The position numbers and the translations under genes are program-made. Shown piece by piece: positions 45,651 through 54,103 of a stretch of DNA of 64,000 nt; within the stretch, counting starts at the first letter, position 1, and every line of letters begins with the position of its first letter. The stretch comes from Candidatus Odyssella thessalonicensis L13 (GTDB lineage: Bacteria > Pseudomonadota > Alphaproteobacteria > Paracaedibacterales > Paracaedibacteraceae). Under the pieces are notes generated by a model that searched no databases, had not been told where the DNA came from, and saw only the letters and a program-made list of their open reading frames with translations. The stretch lies in NCBI RefSeq assembly GCF_000190415.1, contig NZ_AEWF01000001.1, forward strand, positions 434,001-498,000, written 5' to 3'.

Positions 45651-45979
45651 TAATTTACCCTAATAATTATAATATATTATTCTTATCGTATAACTTACAG
45701 ATAAAATATACAGTTGAATAGCTAATGTTTTTTATTCTTAGTTTTAACTAGACTGTTTATAGCAAGCCTTCGTTTTAGGAGCAAGAACAAAAGTCTGCGC
45801 TGTTTCAGGCTATCGCCACGTAACCCGCATGTCTCACTGACCGACCTTGCAATCCTTAAGAGCATTTCTTACTGACAGGCCAAGGCAGGTCCTAGTAAAT
45901 CCTTCGGAGAGAAATTGAGTATTTGATGATTACTTTGCTATGCTAAGGCAAACAGAACAATAATTCTTCAGAGAGATAA
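45651..45979 (+). other. Divergent intergenic region
   Basis: These 329 bases separate the large effector-like gene (minus strand) from the secreted gene at 45980. No gene is seen. A possible promoter is listed separately. Confidence 0.4.
45915..45944 (+). promoter_or_regulatory. Candidate promoter of the gene at 45980
   Basis: TTGAGT and TATGCT are separated by 18 bases, with the downstream box 35 bases before the start codon. Confidence 0.35.
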
Positions 45980-47200
45980 ATGAACAAACTATTATTAATA
46001 CTTCTCTTAGCTAATACTGGCATGGCTTATGATGACTTCCTTACCGACTTACTTGAAGAGAGTAATGAAAGTTTTGACCTTGCAACTTATTTCGCGACGC
46101 CCGACCATAATTTATTTAACGATAAATCTGCGGCCCTGGATGAAATAGCTACAGAGGAATGTAGTAATAAATCTTTATCAGAAGTTCCTGATCACAAAGC
46201 ACCCTCAAAACCTGAAGTCGCTATTGCCATCTTGGAGGCAAGCCTTAGACAAGCGGAAGAGATACCATCCTTTTTAGCTAATACGGACAGTGCTTGTGAT
46301 GATTTCCTTACCACCTTAATTAAAGAAAGCAATGAACATTTTGAGCTTTTAACCTCTGTTGGGAGGTCCGATTCTAATTTATTTAACGATAAACCTAAAA
46401 CCTTGGATAAAATAGGTACGGAGAGATGTGATCACCAATCCTTAGCAGGAATTACTGATCACAAACAAACCTTAAAACATATTAGCGCTGTTCCCATCTT
46501 AGAGGCAGATCCGAGATCACCAGCCAACACCTCGTCGTTTTCTGCTGCAGAACTACCAACCAAGAGAAAGATGCTAGAAAATCCTACTCATCCTATTGCA
46601 CTTCCTACCTCATCTCAGCCCCTTATAAAAAGACTTAAAGAGCAAGCACCTGTCTTGGCAGCAGCCCCCTTAGCACAGCCCTGCTTTAACGCTCAAGATC
46701 CAACAGATTTATTGAAGGAAATTAACAAAGATTTTTATCCCAAAAGAGTTTTGGAAAGAGCTCAAGCAGTTGGGATGACTGTCACCTCAGAGCTGGAAAA
46801 TATTGTTCAATGCATTGGCAGAAATTTTCAAAAACCTGTGGCGGTAAAAAGCAAGGAGGCCTTATATCTTGTCCAAGCATTAAAAGACTTTTTTAAACAG
46901 AAGCCGGACCTCTATAAATTACTCAAAAATTCAGTAAAGGAAGAACTCAAGCCGTGTAAGCCTATGAGAATGGATAAAACTGAGCAATTCTACTTTGATG
47001 TATTAGCTCTCTGTTTAATAGAATATTACAATGGAGGTACAATATATGACTACCTAAATCAATATATAATTTTTAGTCCTAAGGAAGCAATGCTTCAAGA
47101 AGTCTTAATAAGACTAGGAAGAAGGGCCAACACTTTACAAGCCAAATTAAATGCTAAAAAACTCTATCGGTACCCTATTTTAGGCACTTTTCCTGAATAG
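45980..47200 (+). CDS. Secreted protein with an internal duplication, unknown function
   Basis: The 406-residue protein has a very short signal peptide (MNKLLLILLLANTGMAYDD). Residues about 17-90 and 106-180 are duplicates: YDDFLTDLLEESNESF versus CDDFLTTLIKESNEHF, NLFNDKSAALDEIATEEC versus NLFNDKPKTLDKIGTERC. A Pro/Ser-rich linker with basic clusters follows, then a helical C-terminal domain (residues about 240-400). No known family is recognised. GAGAGATAA lies ahead of the ATG. It is a single gene with a terminator and is divergent from the ART-like gene. Confidence 0.68.
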   Translation: MNKLLLILLLANTGMAYDDFLTDLLEESNESFDLATYFATPDHNLFNDKSAALDEIATEECSNKSLSEVPDHKAPSKPEVAIAILEASLRQAEEIPSFLANTDSACDDFLTTLIKESNEHFELLTSVGRSDSNLFNDKPKTLDKIGTERCDHQSLAGITDHKQTLKHISAVPILEADPRSPANTSSFSAAELPTKRKMLENPTHPIALPTSSQPLIKRLKEQAPVLAAAPLAQPCFNAQDPTDLLKEINKDFYPKRVLERAQAVGMTVTSELENIVQCIGRNFQKPVAVKSKEALYLVQALKDFFKQKPDLYKLLKNSVKEELKPCKPMRMDKTEQFYFDVLALCLIEYYNGGTIYDYLNQYIIFSPKEAMLQEVLIRLGRRANTLQAKLNAKKLYRYPILGTFPE

Positions 47201-47211
47201 GATTAAATTTT

Positions 47212-47240
47212 AGAAGACGGCCCTGGGCCCTCTTCTATTT
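47212..47240 (+). terminator. Terminator of the gene ending at 47200
   Basis: AGAAGACGGCC pairs with GGCCCTCTTCT (one mismatch) around a short loop and is followed by ATTTATA, 12 bases after the stop codon. Confidence 0.5.
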
Positions 47241-47482
47241 ATAGCCCCCTCTTCATAGGTATAAAGTGTTAAACGATGGAATTGAACTGATTTAATTTTT
47301 ATCTACTCTGTGTCTTACTGAGATAATTAAGCTGAAAGATTTGCCCTTTTAGCTATTTATCAGTAGGTTTCTATGTACGAAAATTCTTTGACAAGAAATA
47401 CTGCCCTCTAGGGGGATCTTTAATCTCTAATACGCCCATTTGATGGACAAGCACATTTGAGTAACGATTATAAAAACACGAA

Positions 47483-48244
47483 CTATAAGCGCTTTTTTTC
47501 TTGTAAGGAAATCATCGGCATCAGTTCTGAATAAATGTCCTTATCAGAGCTCAAGCAGAGCTCTTCCGGATGCGCCAATATTTGAGAAGTGGCACCTTGA
47601 GAGTCAATCACTGTTGGCCGTCTGGAACGCTTCTTTATGATAGAGCGAGCCTTATCTTTGAGATAAGTAGCGACCACCCTCAAAGGTGTTCGATAATACC
47701 TTTCTTCTAGTTGTGCAATATTGGTCCGCGTCATCTGATCATACTCAGTATAAAGAGTATTAAGACGCCTCTTATACTCTATGTACGCCTCGAAGCTTGC
47801 AGGGGACGCAGGATCATTAGGGGCATTCAATAGAGTGACAAAATTTTTCTTTATTTCCGCGTAGGTGGCAGAAGAAATTCCCCGATATTGACAAAAGGAT
47901 TTCTCAGCTAAATATATTCGGTGTAATTCTTTTAAGCTATCAGCTATATAAAAACTTTCAGCAAATATTAGATAGGGAATGGCTTCCTCCCCCTTTCCAT
48001 CCCTCAGCAAGCTCCCTGCTTTTAAGCAAGCCATGTGGGCTCTATTAAATTCTTCAAAGTTATGAGGCAGCTGATGGTGGACAAATAAATCATCTACACA
48101 ATATCCTTGCACAGCTTCTTCTATTTTTTTCCAGTAGATGCTATCCGCTGGAGACATATTATCAAAAGCCGCCGCGATTGATAAAAACGTTACAAGAAAT
48201 ACGGTAAAGCTTTTACCGCTTAGTCTTGCTAGTTTCTCTATCAT
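47483..48244 (-). CDS. Exported protein of unknown function, second gene of a coupled pair
   Basis: The 253-residue protein has a signal peptide (FTVFLVTFLSIAAAFDN). The mature part is helical, with a segment resembling a TPR-like pair (AHMACLKAGSLLRDGKGEEAIPYLIFAESFYIADSLKELHRIYL) and a basic stretch (KKRSRRP) near residue 210. The ATG overlaps the stop of the upstream gene by one base (TGATG), which signals translational coupling. I do not recognise a family. The pair probably acts together at the envelope or outside the cell. Confidence 0.65.
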   Translation of the reverse strand: MIEKLARLSGKSFTVFLVTFLSIAAAFDNMSPADSIYWKKIEEAVQGYCVDDLFVHHQLPHNFEEFNRAHMACLKAGSLLRDGKGEEAIPYLIFAESFYIADSLKELHRIYLAEKSFCQYRGISSATYAEIKKNFVTLLNAPNDPASPASFEAYIEYKRRLNTLYTEYDQMTRTNIAQLEERYYRTPLRVVATYLKDKARSIIKKRSRRPTVIDSQGATSQILAHPEELCLSSDKDIYSELMPMISLQEKKRL

Positions 48245-49551
48245 CAGTCCCTCCCTACTGGTAATAACAGATACTGTTTATTATGTTGACTTAATAGTCC
48301 ACTCAGAGTTCTACTCTCTACTTCAAACTGATCTAATATAAATTTTCGGACCCTATTAATATAAGACCTTTGGTTTAATTTTCTAATGTCATATGCCTTA
48401 TTTAGCACGACACAGAGAAGGGCAATAAGGTGAGATTGCAGAGATATTTCATCCTCGCTATAAGAAGACGGCAAAAGTTTTCCTTTAAAACCCCAATCCT
48501 GATATTTATAAACTAAGTTTGTGATGTAAGGATAACTCACCACTGATACTATTATTCCTATGATCGCTGCAGCAATTTGTGTGGAGCCAATAGTGTAATA
48601 AGGAATCTTATTTGGATTGTCGTTCACAATATTAATTATTTCTTGCGTCATCAGTACGGTCGCCACACTTATCGTGCTTAGAATAAAGAATTCAACAATG
48701 CGCAAAGGTGACTCTTTTTCCTTTCTTAAGATTAGAGCGCTTTTAAGCCTTTTTGCTAAGTTACGGTAAACTTTTAAATATTCTTCAGGAGTAGCAGTAT
48801 TATACAATAAAATATTTTCAAGAATTTTTAAATCATTCCAGCTTGTTTCACCTTTTATAGCATGGGTTTTTATATAATGAAAAAGAGCTTCGTCAGGGGC
48901 CGCTATAATATCTCTGCGGATTAATAACTGATTTCTGTCGACCAGTGTTTTTTGCCACTGAATATTTTCTAAAAGAAAATTTGTCGCCCGACTGTAGAGT
49001 TTTTGACTCGAAGAGTCTAATAGATTACAAATAATACGATGATACTGAGTATTATAACTTTCCGGCTGAATCTTTTCTGCTAATACATACCCTAGGAAAT
49101 AACTTGCAAACGCGTTTTCTTTATTGATTAATTCTTTCCACAGCTGGGATAACTCTTGATAGACGGCTTTTCTTAACTCAATATTCTCTGACTCAAATAA
49201 TTCCTGCCTGGAATTACCAGAATAAGAGAGCAAATTATCCTCTCCGTCAGTTTCAGTCAAAGCTGCTAAATTATCACCTTTTATAATCTGGTTAATATAA
49301 TTTTCGTAACCTTTGAAAAACTGAGCCTCATCGTCTGCTTTAAAGGTGGGGCGACTTGTATTCCAAATGTTTAAGAATTCATCCGCCTCTTGTTGTAGCG
49401 GTGTTTTAAATGATGCAGCCGAGGAACTAGAGGAAGAACTCCCAACTTGTGTACTGGATATATGGGCTGCTTGTGATAATGTAAAATTTAAAAATAAACA
49501 GGCACCCCAAAAATAAACTATTTTTGACAACTTCATCATATACTTCTTCAT
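48244..49551 (-). CDS. Exported membrane protein of unknown function, first gene of a coupled pair
   Basis: The 435-residue protein has a signal peptide (MKKYMMKLSKIVYFWGA, SQAAH) and a Ser-rich start to the mature protein. Residues about 280-350 hold two membrane helices (FILSTISVATVLM and AAAIIGIIVSVVSYPYI). The N-terminal 250 residues are helical and charged; the last 80 residues are cytoplasmic or periplasmic. It is coupled by a one-base overlap to the exported protein at 47483. No known family is visible. A two-protein envelope device is suggested by the coupling only. Confidence 0.65.
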   Translation of the reverse strand: MKKYMMKLSKIVYFWGACLFLNFTLSQAAHISSTQVGSSSSSSSAASFKTPLQQEADEFLNIWNTSRPTFKADDEAQFFKGYENYINQIIKGDNLAALTETDGEDNLLSYSGNSRQELFESENIELRKAVYQELSQLWKELINKENAFASYFLGYVLAEKIQPESYNTQYHRIICNLLDSSSQKLYSRATNFLLENIQWQKTLVDRNQLLIRRDIIAAPDEALFHYIKTHAIKGETSWNDLKILENILLYNTATPEEYLKVYRNLAKRLKSALILRKEKESPLRIVEFFILSTISVATVLMTQEIINIVNDNPNKIPYYTIGSTQIAAAIIGIIVSVVSYPYITNLVYKYQDWGFKGKLLPSSYSEDEISLQSHLIALLCVVLNKAYDIRKLNQRSYINRVRKFILDQFEVESRTLSGLLSQHNKQYLLLPVGRD

Positions 49552-50123
49552 TTAAGTTAAAACTTTGTCTTATATATTCGGAGCTGCATTATAAAGTAAG
49601 AAATATTATTAAGATTTTCTGCCCGTTTCTCTCTTATTTATTGCTTACTGTTATAAAATATAGGTTTTAAGAGGCTAATTTTAGAAACTTGAGGGTATAC
49701 AGCACCTAATCAATTGTTATAGATCAAGACATAATTTGTTGCTGTCTAGGAAAACCTCACAAATTTTACATGTACAGAGATCAATTTTTCTTGTTAGCTC
49801 GTTTAGGAATATTGCTAATTTGCTAGCCTATACTATTTTCAGCGGTAATTTAAGAATTTGCAGCGTCATTTAAATATTCTGCCTTCAAGGCGGCACCGTT
49901 TCTCCCTCGCATCTGTAACTCTAGTATAGCCATGCTGATAGCCTAATTTTTCCCCTTAACCCCATCAACCAGTAACTGCGTTACCTGATCACCCTTCTCG
50001 CGGACTTAGAGGAGCTTTAAGGGCTGTAGGGTGAGTAAGGGCTTGTCTTCACAAGCTGAAGACATTTATTCTAAGACCTGAGGGAGAAGACTACTGTGGA
50101 AATAGTTCTCCTCTTTTCAGGAT
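49552..50123. other. Long intergenic region, no gene seen
   Basis: The 572 bases are AT-rich on the left and more mixed on the right. I find no gene or family resemblance in six frames. Small hairpins lie near 50041-50060 (GCTTGT/ACAAGC) and 50085-50115, without T runs. Confidence 0.45.
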
Positions 50124-50570
50124 TTATTTACGAACGGCGACAAACTCGGAAACTGATTCAAATGCTAAGGCTTCTTCCTCATACACAGTGGCCGCCAACG
50201 TTAGACGAGCCTTGCCTTTGCGATTAAAAGTTTTTAAGAACATGTCAAGATCTTTACCGGTGGGGGCTAAACAGGAAACCTTAAAATCAGAAACAACCGG
50301 AGTTGAAAATCGTGTCTGACTTGTATGGATGAAAACAATCGCTTCCTGATTATGGCGCTTTAACAAAGAGTCAACAACAGCCCAACTGCATAAGGAGGCT
50401 ATGCTAAATAAACTTCCTCCAAAAGCAACACCTTTATCATTGATATTCGCTGATAAAGGTGCCTTCAGGGTTATACCCTGTTCCGAAGCTTCAACAATTT
50501 CGATATTCATAGCTTGGGCTACAGGAACTTTTTCAGCCATAAACTTTTGAAAAAACTGTTCATACGACAT
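50124..50570 (-). CDS. Hotdog-fold thioesterase, YiiD C-terminal family
   Basis: The 148-residue protein fits the hotdog fold: VPVAQAMNIEIVEASEQGITLKAPL, then the central helix region NINDKGVAFGGSLFSIASLCSW, which is the family motif with Asn-x-x-G-x-xFGGSL, and strands SQTRFSTPV and RLTLAATVYE. The closest group is the thioesterase domain found at the C-terminus of E. coli YiiD (TtdE-like); here it stands alone. It should hydrolyse a CoA or ACP thioester in the cytosol. AGGAG lies before the ATG. Its neighbours upstream are acyl-CoA enzymes on the same strand. Confidence 0.82.
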   Translation of the reverse strand: MSYEQFFQKFMAEKVPVAQAMNIEIVEASEQGITLKAPLSANINDKGVAFGGSLFSIASLCSWAVVDSLLKRHNQEAIVFIHTSQTRFSTPVVSDFKVSCLAPTGKDLDMFLKTFNRKGKARLTLAATVYEEEALAFESVSEFVAVRK

Positions 50571-50745
50571 GATATTGACTCCTGATCATCTGTTTGGATA
50601 TTCCACATCATTGTCATACCATACCCCATAGCTGGGGTGAATTTCTAGTCATTCTTCACGTAAATTAGGGGGCTTATTGACGCAGATTGTGCGTTATCAC
50701 CCCATCCTCTATCTTTTTAAGATTATCCTAGGCCTCGTGACTTTC

Positions 50746-51819
50746 TTAGATAAGAATTAGCTCTTTTGCGCCTAGCTCCTTGAAATAAGCCTTGACTTCA
50801 ATATCGTCGACTTGGCTAATGTGGCTCGGCTGCCACTTTGGCTCGTTATCCTTATCGATCAAGAGCGCTCGAATCCCTTCAAAAAAATTATAATTGTCGA
50901 CAAAGCTTTGGCTTAAGCGAAATTCAACGGGTAAGCACTGTTTTAATGATAACCCTTTATTATTCTGTAAAAGAGTAAAAGTGATAGCCATACTTAAGGG
51001 GCACTTCTTGCTCAGATTGCGCGCCCATTCATAAGCTTTGGCATTTTCACTTTGATATAGCTTTGCAAGAATTTCATGGAGCGAGCTCTGGCCAAAGATG
51101 TCATCAATTAATTGCTGATGTGTCGATAAAGTCGCAATAGCCGCCACCTCATTGACAGAGGTAAGAATGGCATCAATCTCAACAGTTGATTGTGCCTGGG
51201 TTAATGCTAAGCGCAGGTCTGCCATTTTAGTGGACGACAGATAATGGGTGGCAATGCCACAATAAATAGCATCTTCACCGCTAATTTTCTCACCGGTGAT
51301 GGCCAAAAACATTCCTATATAACCCGGGCATTGGTTCAAAAAGTAGCTGGCTCCGACGTCAGGGAAAAAACCAATCGTTGTTTCCGGCATCGCCATAACT
51401 GTGCGCTCTGTGACAATACGATGAGAACCATGAGCTGAGATTCCTAAACCACCCCCCATACAAATTCCGTCAATTAAAGAAATATACGGCTTAGGATACT
51501 GGCTGATATAATAGTTAAGCTGATACTCCTCACGGAAAATAGCATCATTATAGTCTCTATTTCCTTCTAAGCGGGCTTGATAGACAGAGCGGATATCACC
51601 GCCAGCACAAAAAGCCTTCTCCCCTACTCCTTCTACAATGACACAAGCAATAGCGTCATCCTGCTGCCACTGTTTCAGGGCCTTATGAATCTCGCGAATC
51701 ATTGTTAAGTTCAATGAGTTCAACGCTTTGGGGCGGTTCAAGGTAATAATACCGGCGTTTCCTTGAGTGGAGATAAGAACTTCTGATTCTATATCTTCTA
51801 GTCGTGCTACAGCTTCCAT
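50746..51819 (-). CDS. 3-hydroxyisobutyryl-CoA hydrolase (enoyl-CoA hydratase superfamily)
   Basis: The 357-residue length and motifs separate it from ordinary enoyl-CoA hydratases of about 260 residues. It has GEKAFCAGGDIRSVY (oxyanion-hole segment), GICMGGGLGISAHG, and MPETTIGFFPDVGASYFL, the Glu/Asp-bearing motif characteristic of HIBCH. It removes CoA from 3-hydroxyisobutyryl-CoA in valine degradation. The gene lies 14 bases after an isobutyryl-CoA-type acyl-CoA dehydrogenase, so the pair encodes two steps of the same pathway. AGGAAAG lies ahead of the ATG. Confidence 0.88.
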   Translation of the reverse strand: MEAVARLEDIESEVLISTQGNAGIITLNRPKALNSLNLTMIREIHKALKQWQQDDAIACVIVEGVGEKAFCAGGDIRSVYQARLEGNRDYNDAIFREEYQLNYYISQYPKPYISLIDGICMGGGLGISAHGSHRIVTERTVMAMPETTIGFFPDVGASYFLNQCPGYIGMFLAITGEKISGEDAIYCGIATHYLSSTKMADLRLALTQAQSTVEIDAILTSVNEVAAIATLSTHQQLIDDIFGQSSLHEILAKLYQSENAKAYEWARNLSKKCPLSMAITFTLLQNNKGLSLKQCLPVEFRLSQSFVDNYNFFEGIRALLIDKDNEPKWQPSHISQVDDIEVKAYFKELGAKELILI

Positions 51820-51833
51820 GTTCTTTCCTTTAT

Positions 51834-52970
51834 TTAGTCTAATACTTTACGAGCGATAATATGCCGCATAATTTCATTGGTCCCCTCCAAGATCTGGTGC
51901 ACCCGTAAATCACGCACTAAACGCTCAACCTGATACTCACGAATATACCCATATCCGCCGTGAAGCTGTAACGCTTCATTTACCACCTTAAATCCGACAT
52001 CCGTCGCAAAACGCTTAGCCATGGCACAGTAAAGGGTTGCCTCGGGATCTTTTTGACTTAGCATAAATCCAGCTCGATAGACCATGAGACGAGCGGCCGA
52101 TAATTCCGTCTCCATATCAGCAATTTTAAATTGCAAGGCTTGGAAGTCGGCTAATTTCTGCCCAAACTGGCGTCGTTCTTTAATATAAGCTTTGGCAAGA
52201 TCCAGGGCCCGCTGTGCTCCTCCTAAAGAGCAAGCAGCAATATTGATGCGGCCCCCATCTAGCCCGGTCATGGCAATTTTGAAGCCATCGCCTTCATTGC
52301 CTAAGCGGTTGCTAATGGGGATGCGGCAGTCATCAAAATTGACAACACAGGTTGGCTGGGAACGCCACCCCATTTTTTCTTCCTTTTTCCCAAAACTAAG
52401 ACCGGGTGTTCCCTTTTCAACAATGACAGCGGAAACGCCCTTGGCCCCGGCGTCACCCGTGCGTACCATTACCAGATAGAGATCACTGACTCCGCCCCCA
52501 GAAATGAAAGCCTTTGCGCCGTTGAGCACATAACAGTCGCCATCTCGTTCCGCTTTGGTTTTTAAGGATGCCGCGTCAGAACCACTGGCAGGCTCAGTTA
52601 AGCAATAACTGGATAACCACTGCAGGGAGGAAAGCTTAGGCAGCCATCGCTGTTGCTGCTCCTTAGTCCCAAAACGCTGAATCATGCCTCCGACCATATT
52701 ATGAATGGAAAGGTAAGCTGAGCTAGCAACACAGCCTTGGGCTAAGGCTTCAAAGATGAGAGCTCCGTCTAAGCGGGTTAGATTACAACCACCGAATTCT
52801 TCCCCAATAAATAGGCCCGCAAACCCTAAGGTGGCTGCCTGACGCAGGGTGGCGACAGGGAAAAACTCTTTAGCATCCCATTCGGCTGCAAAAGGTTGAA
52901 GATGCTCAGCAGCAAAGGCTTCTGCCATTGCCTTAATTTGTGATTGTTCTGAATTGAGATAAAAATCCAT
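51834..52970 (-). CDS. Acyl-CoA dehydrogenase, isobutyryl-CoA type
   Basis: The 378-residue protein has the acyl-CoA dehydrogenase layout: an N-terminal helical domain, the FAD-binding YCLTEPASGSDAASLKT, the beta domain with KMGWRSQPTC, and a C-terminal domain with ERRQFGQKL, LQLHGGYGYIREYQVERL and ILEGTNEIMRHIIA. The phrases SIHNM, SSYCLTEP and MGWRSQPT match the isobutyryl-CoA dehydrogenase (ACAD8-like) group. It oxidises isobutyryl-CoA to methacrylyl-CoA with electrons passed to ETF. It is the first gene of a two-gene valine-catabolism unit and is divergent from hemB. Confidence 0.88.
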   Translation of the reverse strand: MDFYLNSEQSQIKAMAEAFAAEHLQPFAAEWDAKEFFPVATLRQAATLGFAGLFIGEEFGGCNLTRLDGALIFEALAQGCVASSAYLSIHNMVGGMIQRFGTKEQQQRWLPKLSSLQWLSSYCLTEPASGSDAASLKTKAERDGDCYVLNGAKAFISGGGVSDLYLVMVRTGDAGAKGVSAVIVEKGTPGLSFGKKEEKMGWRSQPTCVVNFDDCRIPISNRLGNEGDGFKIAMTGLDGGRINIAACSLGGAQRALDLAKAYIKERRQFGQKLADFQALQFKIADMETELSAARLMVYRAGFMLSQKDPEATLYCAMAKRFATDVGFKVVNEALQLHGGYGYIREYQVERLVRDLRVHQILEGTNEIMRHIIARKVLD

Positions 52971-53040
52971 GGTGCATAATTAGATAAAATTATATAGGAT
53001 TAGCTTAACCACTGTTAATCAAAAACAAAAGGGTGAATTT

Positions 53041-54033
53041 ATGGTCATAGGAGCATTTCCCAATACCCGCTTAAGACGCTTACGCCAATCTGCTTGGATG
53101 CGAGATTTATGCTCAGAGAATGATTTAACCCCCAGTGACCTTATTTTGCCCATCTTTGTGCGCGAGCCTGAAACGTCGCCGCATATCCCGAGCATGCCGG
53201 GTGTTCTGCGATTAACCTTAGATGAATTGATTGACGTGGTCCACCAGGCCGCCGACGCAGGGATTCCCGCCCTCGCCCTCTTCCCGACCACGCCTGTCGA
53301 ATTAAGATGTCCCGACGGCAGTGAGGCTTTAAATCCAGACAATTTAATTTGTCGAGCCATTCAAACTATTAAATCTCTTAATTTGAATATTGGTGTTATT
53401 ACTGACGTGGCCCTGGATCCTTACACAGATCACGGCCATGACGGTGTTATTATTAATGGACGGGTGGATAACGAAGCCACCATTGAGATTCTCCAGCAGC
53501 AAGCTTATATTCAAGCTAAAGCGGGTGCAGACGCTTTAGCGCCGTCTGATATGATGGATGGTCGCATCCTGGCGTTGCGCCACTATCTAGATGATCGGGA
53601 CTATGCGGACTGTCTTCTCATCAGTTATGCAGTTAAATATGCCTCTAGCTTTTACGGCCCTTTCCGGCAAGCCGTCGGCGTTCAGCAGCTGAGCGGCCTA
53701 AAAGATAAAAAGACCTATCAAATGAATCCCGCTAACAGTGATGAAGCTATGCGTGAAATTGCTCAAGACATTCAAGAAGGGGCCGATATGATTATCATCA
53801 AGCCCGGCATGCCCTACCTTGATGTAATGCAACGCGCAGCAGCACAGTTTAACATCCCCCTCCTGGCCTATCAAGTCAGCGGCGAATACGCGATGATTAA
53901 AGCTGCAGCTCAAAATGGCTGGCTGGAAGAAGAACGGACCGTATTAGAATCATTGATTGCATTTAAGCGCGCGGGGGCCCATGGCATATTAAGCTATTTT
54001 GCCTTAGAGGTTGCCCAGAACTTGTCCGCATAA
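53041..54033 (+). CDS. hemB: Delta-aminolevulinic acid dehydratase (porphobilinogen synthase)
   Basis: The 330-residue protein has both active-site lysines in SYAVKYASSFYGPFR and IIKPGMPYLDV. The metal region reads DVALDPYTDHGHDG, the Asp/His version in place of the Cys-rich zinc site, typical of alphaproteobacteria (Mg-type). It joins two 5-aminolevulinate molecules to porphobilinogen in haem synthesis. A start at 53041 is supported by AAAGGGTG upstream. It is divergent from the acyl-CoA dehydrogenase by about 70 bases. Confidence 0.95.
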   Translation: MVIGAFPNTRLRRLRQSAWMRDLCSENDLTPSDLILPIFVREPETSPHIPSMPGVLRLTLDELIDVVHQAADAGIPALALFPTTPVELRCPDGSEALNPDNLICRAIQTIKSLNLNIGVITDVALDPYTDHGHDGVIINGRVDNEATIEILQQQAYIQAKAGADALAPSDMMDGRILALRHYLDDRDYADCLLISYAVKYASSFYGPFRQAVGVQQLSGLKDKKTYQMNPANSDEAMREIAQDIQEGADMIIIKPGMPYLDVMQRAAAQFNIPLLAYQVSGEYAMIKAAAQNGWLEEERTVLESLIAFKRAGAHGILSYFALEVAQNLSA

Positions 54034-54039
54034 ATGAGA

Positions 54040-54059
54040 TAGCGCTTGAATAAGCGCTA
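54040..54059. terminator. Hairpin between hemB and the convergent subtilase gene
   Basis: TAGCGCTT and AAGCGCTA form a perfect 8-bp stem with a GAAT loop, seven bases after the hemB stop. No T run follows on either strand. Confidence 0.45.
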
Positions 54060-54103
54060 AAACCCTATACCCTTCCTCCTTAAAGATTCTAGAACTTATC
54101 TTT

